Shown piece after piece: positions 45,722-56,760 of a stretch of 64,000 nucleotides of DNA. Position numbers and translations under genes: made by a program. The stretch comes from Nageia nagi. Lineage: Eukaryota; Pinophyta. The notes under the pieces were generated by a model. The model ran no database searches. It saw nothing but the letters and a program-made list of their open reading frames with translations, and was not told where the DNA came from. The stretch spans positions 122,388,001 through 122,452,000 of the forward strand of contig JBITNC010000001.1 of assembly GCA_050084985.1 (NCBI GenBank), written 5' to 3'. Each line of letters opens with the position of its first letter. Position 1 is the first letter of the stretch.

Positions 45722-46060
45722 TTCACAGACGCATTATTTAGGTTCAAATTATCAAGAAGCATAGTCTAATTTCTATGCATATTTGTTCAAATTTTTAAAA
45801 TTTCTCACAAACACATTGTTTAGGTTTGAATTTTAAAAAGTATAGGTGAATTTCTATGCATATTTATTTAATTTTTCAAAATTGCTCACAACCACATTGT
45901 TTAAGTTTGAATTATCAAAAAGTTCATTCAAAGTTTTAGGCATATTTGTTCAAATTTTCAAATTATTCACAAACACATTGCTTAGAATTTTGATTTTTCA
46001 AAAAGTACATTCGAGTTTCAATGAATATTTGTTCAAATTTTTAAAATTTTAGATTGTTCA
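45722..46060 (+). repeat. ~87-bp tandem repeat, about four units
   Basis: The unit runs CACAAACACATTGTTTAGGT, TTGAATTATCAAAAAGTACA, TTCGAATTTCTATGCATATT, TGTTCAAATTTTCAAAATTG. Units start near 45725, 45806, 45886 and 45969. It lies 80 bp before the polypurine tract. Tandem repeats in this 3'-UTR position are known in Tat-lineage elements and can seed satellites. Confidence 0.85.
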
Positions 46061-46123
46061 AAATTATTCAAAATATTATATCTACACTTATTGAGCCAAG
46101 CATTTCTTTCAAAATACTTGGTC

Positions 46124-46137
46124 AAATAAGGGCAAAA
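46124..46137 (+). promoter_or_regulatory. Polypurine tract of a further gypsy element
   Basis: AAATAAGGGCAAAA stands directly before TATAGACACCCAAAAATA. It is the same arrangement as the E1 tract at 9880-9893. Confidence 0.65.
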
Positions 46138-46700
46138 TATAGACACCCAAAAATAATACATTTTATGAATAAATGGACTAATTGCATTGTATATGCTTAG
46201 TTCATAAACATTGCTTTTACATTGTTTAATTCCATTTTCAAAATATGATAATAAATTATCAAAATAATTAAATTCATTTAAGTGTGCAAAAATATATTAA
46301 TTCACTTAAAAAGCTAATAAAGTGCAAAAAGCTATTATGAGATAACTAACTTAAGTTAGAAGTGGTAATATATGCTAATGCAAAATTAGAATTCACACTC
46401 TCTAATCATTCTATTGTATCATTATTATCATAATTAATTTTTTACTTGCACACTTATTATTTATGCTCCAAAATTGTGCTCCAAGATTTCTTAAGGGTTT
46501 GAAAGTTAAGGTTTGAAGAATTCAAGGGTTTCAATCCATTTTGAGAGCAATTCTACCATAATTCTCCATCAACCTTCTACAATGTTCACTCCATGCATAA
46601 TTGGTAACATCCTCATGGTGAATTTATGTTAAATTTGACATATGTTATATGTATTTATGTGTCTTTAAGGTATTTTTAGGATCAAGGAAGATTTCACCAT
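46138..46700 (+). repeat. LTR (start defined, end uncertain)
   Basis: It begins TATAGACACCCAAAAATAAT, which matches the E1 LTR start TGTAGACACCTAAAAATG with TG changed to TA. No partner LTR is in the window. The right edge cannot be set, and 46700 is a nominal limit. Confidence 0.5.
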
Positions 46701-47640
46701 GGAATTGTTCTGGAACTTGAAGATTTATATCTTCTAATAAATTATGTGCATGTAATATATTTATTAGGTTAAAATAATAGTAATTTGCAATTATATTCAA
46801 TATTTTTACATTATTTGATAAATAAATGCATAGATCCATGGTGTTGAATATACTTTAGGCATTATGGGTAACCTTGGATCTTTAGGATCTAAGTATCTTT
46901 GGGGTTCTTTATTTGAAATAGGGTTTGAATTATCTTAAGGGTTTGAAATATAAATTATGATTTAATTGCTAAAACATGTTGGTTAGATACATTCAAATTA
47001 TTATTAAATTACTCAATATTATTTGAATTTTGAATAGGCATTTGCACATTACATTATATGTATAATTATATTCTTTCCCTCCAATGATTTGGGGCAGGAG
47101 GCTCACATTTGCTTTTGGAGAGAGGCAACTCACTTTGAGATAGTTTGTATGCCTTAAGGGTATCAAATTATATGTCCTCTTACATTATTAGCTACATTTA
47201 GGTTTGATCTATTCTTTTCACAAGTTTTGGTTAAAGGTTTATATCATATGTTTACCCAATACTTACATGTCATTTAAAGTTCAAAACAATGTTATGTAGA
47301 AGTAAGATTTATGTATGTTACTAAATCATTTATGTACTTTAGTTCACTCTAAGAATGAATTTTATTCCATGGTAAAAATGAAGTTTTCAAAATTATAAAT
47401 GTGAAAATAATATAAAACCTAATAGCCTAAGTGGGAGAAAATGATGAGATTATATTATTTCAATCAAATTAAAATTATGAATATTAAAAGGAAGGAGATG
47501 GTTAATAGAGGTTTAGTAATTATTAAATGTTACCTATACATATTACAGTGATTAACTTAATTTCAAGTAGAGGACCCACACATTGTGAAGTAATAATGAA
47601 ACTAAACCTTCCTAGGAATGTGAACTATATATGTAAACCA
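46701..47640 (+). other. AT-rich DNA, nothing recognised
   Basis: May be the rest of the LTR or its flank. A GC-richer patch lies at 47085-47135 (GATTTGGGGCAGGAGGCTCA). No coding trace. Confidence 0.35.
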
Positions 47641-48090
47641 AATTGACAAGCAAAAAGCCTAGAAGGAAACTAGTGAGTAAAAATAGGGAAAGAAGTGACA
47701 AAAAGGAAGAAATAATTATAGGGAAATAAAATAAATATGGGAAATTTAGATTTCACTAAACCAACAAACACCTAGAAGGCTAGGACTAATGAAGATGTAT
47801 GGATAATTCTTTATAATGGAGGGGTGGTAGATTTCATGAATGCATATTCATGTTTCGACCCCATATTATCAGTGTATGTCATAAATAATTGGTACAAGAT
47901 GAATTTTAATATTCATTGTGAGGAAATCATGTTTAATATGGAGACTATAGTAGAAGCTACATTTTTGAAAAATGAAGGTAAAGAGATTAGAAGAAACTCC
48001 AAAAGTCCTACCAAAAAAACTAATATCTTACCCAATTCTAAAACCTTCACTAAACCTTGTACCTCTTTGGGTTTGCCACATTCCAAATAA
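47641..48090 (+). pseudogene. Unnamed protein family, copy A (fragment)
   Basis: An open frame 47824-48090, with upstream text from about 47770, aligns with a second copy on the minus strand at 63390-63120. Copy A reads VWIILYNGG, FMNAYSCFDPIL, W, EEIMFNMETIVEATFL, NEG. Copy B reads VWNILYEG, FINACMGHEDEIL, W, REVLFNLKSIMEAIFL, MRG, in the same order and spacing. I do not recognise the family. Copy A ends in a Lys/Ser/Pro/Thr-rich tail unlike copy B. The sequence before it is basic (Lys-rich). It looks like a decayed element ORF. Confidence 0.6.
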
Positions 48091-49534
48091 AAATTCCCAA
48101 ATATAAAGAGAATTCATGAATACAAATTCATGACCCACATCCATTTAAAAATCTTCACAAAAATCCCACACTCTTTCAAATGTATCATATCCAAACAATA
48201 TAACCTAAGCAAAAAGCAAGTCTAAGGATCCCACCATACTCTAAGCCTTTGGATACTTACACACTCTTTGGATATGTAATATATAAAGAGACCCTCCAAA
48301 GTTTGAAAGTTGTGCTACATGTTAATAAGGCCCATAAACCTACCAATCACTGAAAAGTCAAAAGAAGTAAAAAATGAAAAAAGAAGGCATATATAAATAT
48401 CTTAAAAGGAAAGGTAGTGAGATTAAAATGACATAATATACAAGGCAAGTGTATCTTAGGTTCATGCATACTAGATTATATCATGCATGCAAAATTATCA
48501 AGAGTTATAGCCACTTAATTAAAAATTATTAATCCAAACTATTTCAAGCATGATGAGTAACTTGTATAAAGGATGATAAGATCAAGGAAGAAAAATCAAC
48601 ATGATGATTTTCATGGTTTTGATAATGGTGTACATAGTCTAAGCAATCATCAAAAAAATAAAATCATCTACAAAGCATAGTAATATCAAAGGAAGATAAT
48701 GGATAACTATGAGATGCCTTTACTAGGACCTTATTAGGAGTTTCATGGGAAAGGGATTGAAAGAGAGCTTATCAATATATTAGGAGAGTTATAAAAATAT
48801 ATAATTGAATGGATGTAGTACAAATTTCATGTGATGACAATCTATAGGTTTTAAAGAGTAATAAATATTATTGATATATACCCAACACTAACCTATAGGA
48901 TCTATGAGAAGATAAAGATTAGAAGAAATATATAATAAACCTTAAATACTAATTAGGAAGCTAACCTTAAAATAATCATCTACCCCTAGGTATGAGTTAT
49001 TCATATGACCCATAAGTTATAGTTTTTACAAAAGTTAATGGATATGATGCATTTACATTAGCACCAAGTAAATTCTCTAGTGTATATAGATTACATGTTT
49101 TCTCAATAGAGATAAACTAGTTAGAAGCAATAAAAAGGTCCTAAAGAACCATCACATGACCATTGTATTAGTCAATATTTTTAAAGAGTGGGTTATATAT
49201 AAAAATATTTCCATTCCAAAAAAATATATTTAAGGACTCACTTAGGGATATGATAAATCTAGTGTAAATTGTATTAGTCGAATAAAATTTCACTACATTT
49301 TTAGAAGAAGTATTATATATGATTTATAAAAGTACCAAGTATGGGGAAGTCAATAGATATGATTATTCAACTTGCATATGTGAAAATCATGTGAAAAATC
49401 CATAAACAAATATTTCCTTGAAAGTGGTAATTGAGCTAGATGAGCTTATGATTTCATGGTTTTGGGTAAGCCCAAGAAGATTGGGTCCATATAGAGGGGA
49501 ACTCTTGGGACTTAGAATAATTTAGTTCTCATAT
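48091..49534 (+). other. AT-rich DNA, nothing recognised
   Basis: No domain, repeat or RNA gene recognised. Stop codons are frequent in all frames. Confidence 0.4.
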
Positions 49535-49699
49535 CAAAATAATAGGATCCCATGTTAAAATAACAAGATATCATTATGGCTTGGGATCCTAAGCTAAAAA
49601 ATGGGATTCCATTTTGTAAAATAGTAATGAGATCCCATTTTTTAGTTTTAAAAAGTGATATCTTGTTATTTAAATTTTAAATCCAACCCCATCATTTTG
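49535..49699 (+). repeat. Imperfect foldback (MITE-like palindrome)
   Basis: Nested inverted repeats share one centre near 49617. Inner arms are CTAAAAAATGGGAT (49594) and ATCCCATTTTTTAG (49632). Next are ATAACAAGATATCA (49560) and TGATATCTTGTTAT (49656). Outer arms CAAAAT-ATAGGAT and its partner near 49681-49699 pair imperfectly. Total about 165 bp with a very short loop. No clear target duplication was found. Confidence 0.8.
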
Positions 49700-51018
49700 G
49701 CTTGGATTTTGGCTCAAAAAAGGCATGATGAGTCGACCCTTGATCTTGGACATACAAATTCAAAATCATAACAATGTTAGTAGAAAATACTAACTTTGGG
49801 CATGTGTTTAATGATGTTTTTTGCAAAAAATTTCATGAAAATTTGTAGGATTATAGATGTATGTGTGCAAATTTCAAATATGTATTCTTTTAACAATTGG
49901 ATTATATTTTGTATTTTTTAGTTAATTTTCAATGAAACTAGTCCATAAACTTAATAGGCTTTTGTAATTGTTAAATAACTTTTTATTTTTGTGGAAGTTT
50001 GAAAAAAATATTTATATACATGATAAAAATATATAGATAATTCTTCATGAAATTAAAAAATGAAAAAAATATAAGTTTAGGTCAAATTATGCTTGTTGTA
50101 CATAAGCAATTTTCAAAATGATAATTAGGGTTGATAAAAAAATTATTAAAAAAATCCTCAACAATCTTCAATGTCTTAGGTATATTTTCCCAAAACAATT
50201 TGAAAAAATACTTTAATTTAGTTTCAATTATGCTTGTGGTACACATGCATGGTATGTTCTTGAAACAATATTTTTTAAATAATGATTTTTATTCAAGCCT
50301 ATCAAAACTCAATTTCTATCATCTAAGTATTGGAATAAATTATATATTTGAAAACTAGACTCTAAGCATTACATTTTACCCTAGTGATAATTTTCAATAT
50401 TCCATGCCTAAGTGCTTCAAAGTTTTTAGATAAATTGTGACCAAACCTAAAAATCAAGAAAAACACTTCCATTTTTTTACTATAAAGTGGACCCATATTC
50501 TTACACTTACCCTTCTCCTTCTACTCAAATATTATATATTTCATCCTAGAGAATATATTAAAAGAATCTTGCTTCATGTTAGGTAGGAATAGGGTAGATT
50601 ATATCTAAGTTATCTTGGGCATGATCCACAAAGATTAAGGGTATGGGGGTAAAAGGAGATTCTACAAAGAAATTCTACTTATGCAGTATATTATTATACA
50701 ATGGAGAGCCACTGCAATATATCAATGATATGTTGATTGATTGATTAGACTAAAATCACAAAAGAGAATATTTCATCACATAAGACTTCTCCTACATCAA
50801 TGTTTATGGATTAAATATTTCCCTGATAGCTCCCCAATTACAATACCATTCTCTATGATAACATTATAAATTATAATAGAATAGCATAGGAGGCTAAGGT
50901 TAAGTTGGTTATAAGACTACAAAGCATCCCATGTTTGGTACCACCTTGTAAATTTCACCATTATTTATTGAACTGCTATCAGTACAAATTGTATGGTATC
51001 AATGAAATGGGTAAATTA
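49700..51018 (+). other. AT-rich DNA, nothing recognised
   Basis: Low-complexity T/A-rich sequence. An open frame at 50131-50358 is Phe/Leu/Ile/Asn-rich and looks like chance translation. Confidence 0.4.
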
Positions 51019-51480
51019 TATCTACATGAAGCTTATGGGTGACCCTTTGACCCACTCCAACACCACTAGGATTTAATATATGGAATTGATATCCCATTAA
51101 TGGTAATATATTTTGAATACTAATTTAAGGATGATTTGTGCAAGTCAACAGAAGATGGTATCCCAATGGAAGAAACCTAGAAACGATATCCACAATTCAC
51201 TTAGTACTTCAACAAAATTTAGGAAGTTAGATATTACTCTAGATAATTGAGAGGTTATAAAGAGATGAATTACCCATTTTTTCTCAAAAATACAAGAGCA
51301 TGGATCCCTATTATAGGATGTTCATATAAGGATTCAATATGCTCTCTTAAGAGGTTTTTATTAAATGGATTTACTACTTAAGAATTCAAGAAGATATAAA
51401 AAATTAGGGGGTAAGAAAAAGTGGAATGGGATGTTGTATTGAATATAGAATCAAGAAACTAATTAGATGATTAAATAAGC
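51019..51480 (+). pseudogene. Possible decayed coding trace
   Basis: One frame of about 155 codons has protein-like composition (Trp, Cys, Pro and charged residues: EDGIPMEET, NYPFFLKNTRAWIPIIGCSY, VEWDVVLNIESRN) and is broken only by TAA, TAG and TGA codons that could be mutated Gln or Arg codons. No motif is recognised. A chance frame in AT-rich DNA would show a similar stop density, so support is weak. Confidence 0.3.
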
Positions 51481-53979
51481 TTAAAGGTTATTTTTGTAAC
51501 CATTTTTTACATCAAAATAAGCTTAAAGGTTATTTTTGTAACCTAATACAAAGATGTTTTTAATGGTCATAAGAACTTACTTATTTACTCCTAATGGTAT
51601 GAGTAACAAGTAGGATAAAAAGTAGAATGCAATAAATTTTACCAGATAACACATGTATTGAAGAATCTTCTAGGTTGTATAAAAAAAAGAAGGCTAACAT
51701 AATAAGTTTATAAAAGGAGAAGAAATGAAGAAGAAAAGGCCTTTTATCATTTATTTATTTTTGAGCTAAGGTATTGAATCAAGCCATCCTTTTACTTCTA
51801 TTTCATCTTCATCCTTCATATAATAGTGTCTTACCTTGTGTTTGTATCATTTTCATAAGAGATTCATCTATTGAGATTATGTCTAGACATTGCAACCTAT
51901 TGTAGAGTTTACTTAGATAATATTTTGTAATAGCTTAGGGAAATTGTTATCAAAGGTCTTGTTAGACTATATCGATAGAGAATCCTTTTGAATGTAATAT
52001 GATGATTTCTCTATTGGATTATTTTAGTTATTTGTATAGAAAAATATTATCCCATATGAAATATACTATTTCATCAATATTGTATATGTATGTGTAATGC
52101 TCCACCTCTACAATGCTTTGCAACATTTTAATTTCAACTTCATAAATCCTAAAAATTCAAACCTATTTTTTTATTTAAAGGGAAACACTCAAAAGATTTA
52201 GGAATGGACTTAGGCAATCCAAATGAGCATGTCAATGTTATTAGCTACTAACACCCATATGGAAAGATTGATAGAGTTTAGAATAACCAAACTTGATTAA
52301 TTATTTGGTGTTCACTTCTCAATGCTCACCCTATTGAGAAGATGCCTCAAAGTGACCTCACCATTCCTCTTCCACATCCCATCTGCAATAGAATTTTTGG
52401 TCATGGTATAGTGGTTTTCTACTTAGGTCCCATAACACACAAGAGATTATACTTCCCCTAAGTTAGCATCATCACTTGATGATAACTCTTTGATTCATAG
52501 ACATAGATAGATTGTCCTAGGTAATCATCCATATGAATGGGTAAAGTCATTGCCTATGGAATAGTCATCATACATCTATATGCTAATTGAAAGTAGTATG
52601 AATATGAGTTACCCTCACTCATTAATCATAATTTTATTGAATGCTACCCTCATCTGACATCCTATTGAGGATATGGGACACTAGCCTACCCATAACTATT
52701 GGTTAGGCCCACCATGGAATCCAGCATCCCCATGCCCATAACTTGGGGAGCAATGGTATTAAATTAATAATACCATGAGTGGTTGGTTGAGTCTAATAAA
52801 TTTTGTTAGTAACATGTCTATCAAACCCAAAACTAATAACTCATCAAACATAATAAGGAAGTAATTTGAGAAAGCTTAATCATGAAACTAATAAGGTACA
52901 TTCAATCATAACACAAAACAAGATTATTACTTCATAAGCAAGTAACAAGGCCGTGTGGTATAGAATGTATCAAAAATGTCATTATTTATAGAATACACCA
53001 TATAAATCATCTAATGCTTCATCTTTACAAGTAATTTGTTTGATTGGTTCACTCTTCAAGGAATTACATTAGCATGATTCTAACCATCGATTGTGATCAT
53101 TTTCAGGAGTATAGAATATTTTTCATAAGTCATTGATTCTCTATAAATAGTATATCAAACTAAGGTTTTCCTTTATAGTTCAACTTATACTAACCCCTTC
53201 TTCAAGATATATCAAATTTGAAGTTGCTCCTTATCACCCTACTTATCTTCAATGAATGTCCATCCATCTATTATCATCCTTGAACATGCCTCCATCTAAG
53301 GAAACCAAGGTGATGTAGTTTTGAGTACTATGATTTAGTTAGAGTTTATGAGGATTAGGATAGCTCTTTGGATTCATGAAATGTATCATGCAAATTTATT
53401 CAAACATTACTTGCTTTGATCTAAATAGGTTTTATGTCTCATTAATAACCACCTATCATCCTTGATCATGGAGTTCAATATCTTTTCACTTGCATCGTCT
53501 CATTCAAACCATTAATCTAAATATCCAATACTTTCATTCCAATAGTATTTAATTTCTAAAAGGAATAGGTTTGAGGTCCTATCAAAATCTACCTATCTTT
53601 AATGATCCATGACTCCAACAATATTTATCACAAGAAGAAGTAGATTATAAATCTTTCTTTCCATTACTCACATTCCAATATTTCACATCTTGTAAATGTA
53701 AATGCAAAAAAAGGAGATAAATATATCAATTTTGTCTAATTTAATCACCATTTTCTTTTTACAAAGGTAAACAAAATAATACACCATTACTCATTAATAC
53801 ATTATTACAAAGGTTAATTATACTCATAAAATCCAAATTTCTTCAATATATTTTTCTATTAAAAATTTACAATTTTTTAATATATTTTATTATGATGGAG
53901 ATTTATATTTTTCAATACCTTATAACTTTGTAATAAGGATATAATCATACTATTTTATTATAAAGTAACAATATCTCCT

Positions 53980-53983
<4 letters not shown>
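51481..53983 (+). other. AT-rich DNA, nothing recognised
   Basis: A 28-bp block (AATAAGCTTAAAGGTTATTTTTGTAACC) occurs twice at about 51473 and 51515. Text at 53230-53620 has loosely repeated phrases (CACCTATCATCCTTGATCAT; CTACCTATCTTTAATGATCC) about 140 bp apart. No genes recognised. Confidence 0.4.

Positions 53984-54034
<51 letters not shown>
53984..54034 (+). repeat. (TA)n microsatellite
   Basis: About 25 uninterrupted TA units. Such perfect runs are young compared with the surrounding DNA. Confidence 0.97.
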
Positions 54035-54037
<3 letters not shown>

Positions 54038-54094
54038 TTAATCCTATACAGCTTAAAGCAAACTCATTTATGCTAAGCGATAAAGATTTGGACT

Positions 54095-54739
54095 TTGAGA
54101 TTCCATTTTCTATTGTTTTCCATTTGAATTGTGAATTGTTTAATAAGGTACCTCATCTAATGTCAAAAAATTATTTAACAAAATATCTCATCAAGTGCGA
54201 TGTAATTTGTGTTTAATAGCTACATTGAGGATTCTAGAGGATTGTTTGATAGAATACCATCTTAGAATATAGTAAGATACATTAGAGAACCATAGAATTA
54301 TTGCAAAAAATGCCCCATTAACTTGTATCCTTGTACAATACAATGATTTCTAGTTTTATTAAAAAATAGCTACATGAGAGAACCCTTGATTTGGTTGGAG
54401 AAAAAGTCTCATATGTTTTGAAAAGGATTTTTGACTTGCTTAACAAAATATTTTAGAAACATTAACAGGTGTCCTTTGAATTGCATGAAAAAATGCATCA
54501 TTGCAATGACAATTTCTTATGCATATTAGATGCAAAGGTAGATATTTTAAAAGATTCAATAAATTTGTTTGAAAAAATACTAAATTGAAATGTTGGCTTA
54601 TATGTAGTAGAGAAAGTGAACTAGATGCCTAATTATTTATTTAACAAAATATCATGCAAATATTTCTAAAATGAATTGTATGTAGGATATGTCCAATAAC
54701 ATGAGAGAATTGAAGTATAAACTAAACAATCCTAAACTT
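54095..54739 (+). pseudogene. Decayed PPR repeats (left block)
   Basis: PPR proteins bind organelle RNA through arrays of ~35-residue helical repeats, many containing a segment like LFDKMPxRDVVSWN. Here the DNA form of that segment recurs: GAATTGTTTAATAAGGTACC (ELFNKVPH, about 54128), AAATTATTTAACAAAATATC (KLFNKISH, about 54168), DLLNKIF near 54436, NLFEKIL near 54565 and YLFNKIS near 54637. Frames change between repeats and no long ORF remains. Plus strand, same as the better preserved PPR fragments at 58.9-61.0 kb. Confidence 0.6.
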
Positions 54740-55189
54740 CCAATATCATATGAAAGCTCACAAATCTCATCTAACAAACTCACAACACAACATAAGATGT
54801 AAGTGGTTCCTCCAACTAAGAGTACATCCACTAACTAGATCTTTACTTCAATCATAAATACATCTCTCTTACAATCCTCATAATCTCAAGTCCTAAGCAC
54901 TATTCTATAACATAACTTTACTCCACAATTGGTGTGTGATCACAAAGAGGAAGCCTTCTCTTTATAGGCCAAAATCCCTCTTTGGATCACCTTTTTATCC
55001 AATGTACAAAAGCATGACATGCACATCCTTTTACCCAAGGGGCATGCTCATGACATGGAGTGTAGGACAAGTTACATTATAATATTCACTTAAATACTTA
55101 AGTTATAAAATGATACCCTTAACGTATTAGTGAACTTACATAGAATATTATTACAAAACCTTTACAATAATGCATTATACATTCCAACA
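54740..55189 (-). repeat. Solo LTR of a copia element
   Basis: On the minus strand it begins at 55189 with TGTTGGAATGTATAATG, close to the C1 LTR start TGTTAGAATTTGTAATG. It shares GTTCACTAATAC and GGTATCATT, a TATA box (CTATAAAGAG near 54965) and, near the 3' end, TAGTTAGTGGATGTACT, then GGAGGAACCACTTACATCTT, which match C1. No pol sequence adjoins. The right flank is TAACA, and TAACA also occurs at 54772, a possible target duplication. It splits the PPR blocks. Confidence 0.75.
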
Positions 55190-55299
55190 TAACAAACATA
55201 CTAAAAGGAACTATGAATCATCTAATTGTAACACTAAATTAGGAACAAAATGAACATATTGAAGGTACCTATGAATAGATGCAATGATTATGTGAATAG

Positions 55300-55991
55300 A
55301 TCCATTTTAAAAGGGAAATAAATTATTTGGTAAAAGCTTTGTCAAACTATAGATTTATAGATTCTAGATTATACCAACTTGGTTATATTGAAAGGATATT
55401 TCATTTCTATAATATATTTCATCAAATTATAACCTCATGGATGTGATGGAGGTAGAGAGGGTACATAAAAAGGGACCTATGGAATTATTTGACAAAATTA
55501 TTCATTAAGTGAAGTCTCAAAGGTGAAGCAAATATATTAATTGCCTCAAAATTGTTTGACAAAATACCTTATCAAATGTAGACCTGTAAAAATGACTAGT
55601 GAATTGTTTGATAAAATGCCATGGTTCATTAAACATCCAAAGTGTACATGGTAAAGGGGCCTATGCATAGCTTGATAGAGTGCCTCACCATTTAGAGTCT
55701 CTATTACTATGTGAGGAAACCAACAAAGATGTAAAGAAAAAAAAGGCTTGTATAGTCTCATTTATTATAACACTTGTGCATTAAAATGTCAGTGAACAAG
55801 ATACTAAATGGAAATACCATTCCATGCATAGCAGATGACAAAATGACCACATTGTTATGGACAAGAAATTATTTAGTAAATTGCTTCAATAGATTTTAGC
55901 ATAATGATCATAGGACTTCAATTAGGAGCTATAGATTAATTGCACTGACCACATTTTACAAATAAAGCAATTTCTTTGAAAGGATTTGGGG

Positions 55992-56028
<37 letters not shown>

Positions 56029-56760
56029 AATTGATTTGCAACCTCAAGTAATTATCATAGAATATGAAGAAGACTTGACTATACAAAAGGGTCTAGAGTT
56101 AACTAAATCCTCACCATAGTAGTAAAAAAATAAGATATAAACAAAAATATACACAAAAGGTGATTGTGAATTATTTAATAATTTATCTCATTAGGAGGTA
56201 ATGATGGTAGGATATGAGTTAAATGGATTTTTTTAGAAGAGTGCATAGACATTTAAGAAGATAAAACTCTCAAGTGTAAAGAAAAACTCTATAATCTCTA
56301 TGGACATTTGATCCATTATGCCATAATACAAAAAGGAATAAATATATATGCTAGGCTTAATCAAATAAGATATGCTCATAATGGGTTTTTATGGCAATGC
56401 TAGATGCAATTATTAGTGTAAATCAAGTTTTTACATATTTTACCAAATGAACACCATGACTATAGCTGGGTATATACTAGATAGGTTCTCTACAAAGGCT
56501 ATGAGATGATGAGAAAATGCAATGCAAAGCCACACTTTATGACCTCTATCAACATTCCTTTAGAGTGAGCCATTATGTGATCCAAATGCAAAGACTATGA
56601 ATACCTAATTAGATTTGATTTTCAAGTGTAAGGCCATATTGGGGATCCATTGAATTGGTTGAGAGAATGCCTCATCAAGTTTAATATCAAAGGTACATTC
56701 AATGAAGGATATCTACTCTAAATGGGATCACGATACTCTCAAATAGGAAGAACAAACAAA
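55300..56760 (+). pseudogene. Decayed PPR repeats (right block)
   Basis: The same repeat signature as at 54.1 kb continues after the solo LTR: KLFGKSF (55320), ELFDKIIH (55480), KLFDKIPYQM (55547), ELFDKMP (55600), ELFNNLSH (56165) and a GAATTGGTTGAGAGAATGCC segment read ELVERMPHQ (56652). At 56440-56560 the text NTMTIAGY, DRFSTKAM, KCNAKPHFMTSI resembles NAMIAGYxxNGFxxEAL and the following repeat. All frames are broken. Best read as one PPR array of the PLS type that has rotted in place. Confidence 0.6.
55995..56026 (+). repeat. (AC)n microsatellite
   Basis: About 16 uninterrupted AC units inside the decayed PPR block. Confidence 0.97.

Noticed and set aside
52300-52900. CT-rich stretch with phrases like CCACCATGG considered as an LTR or gene start.
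   Set aside because: No second copy, no reading frame and no termini found.
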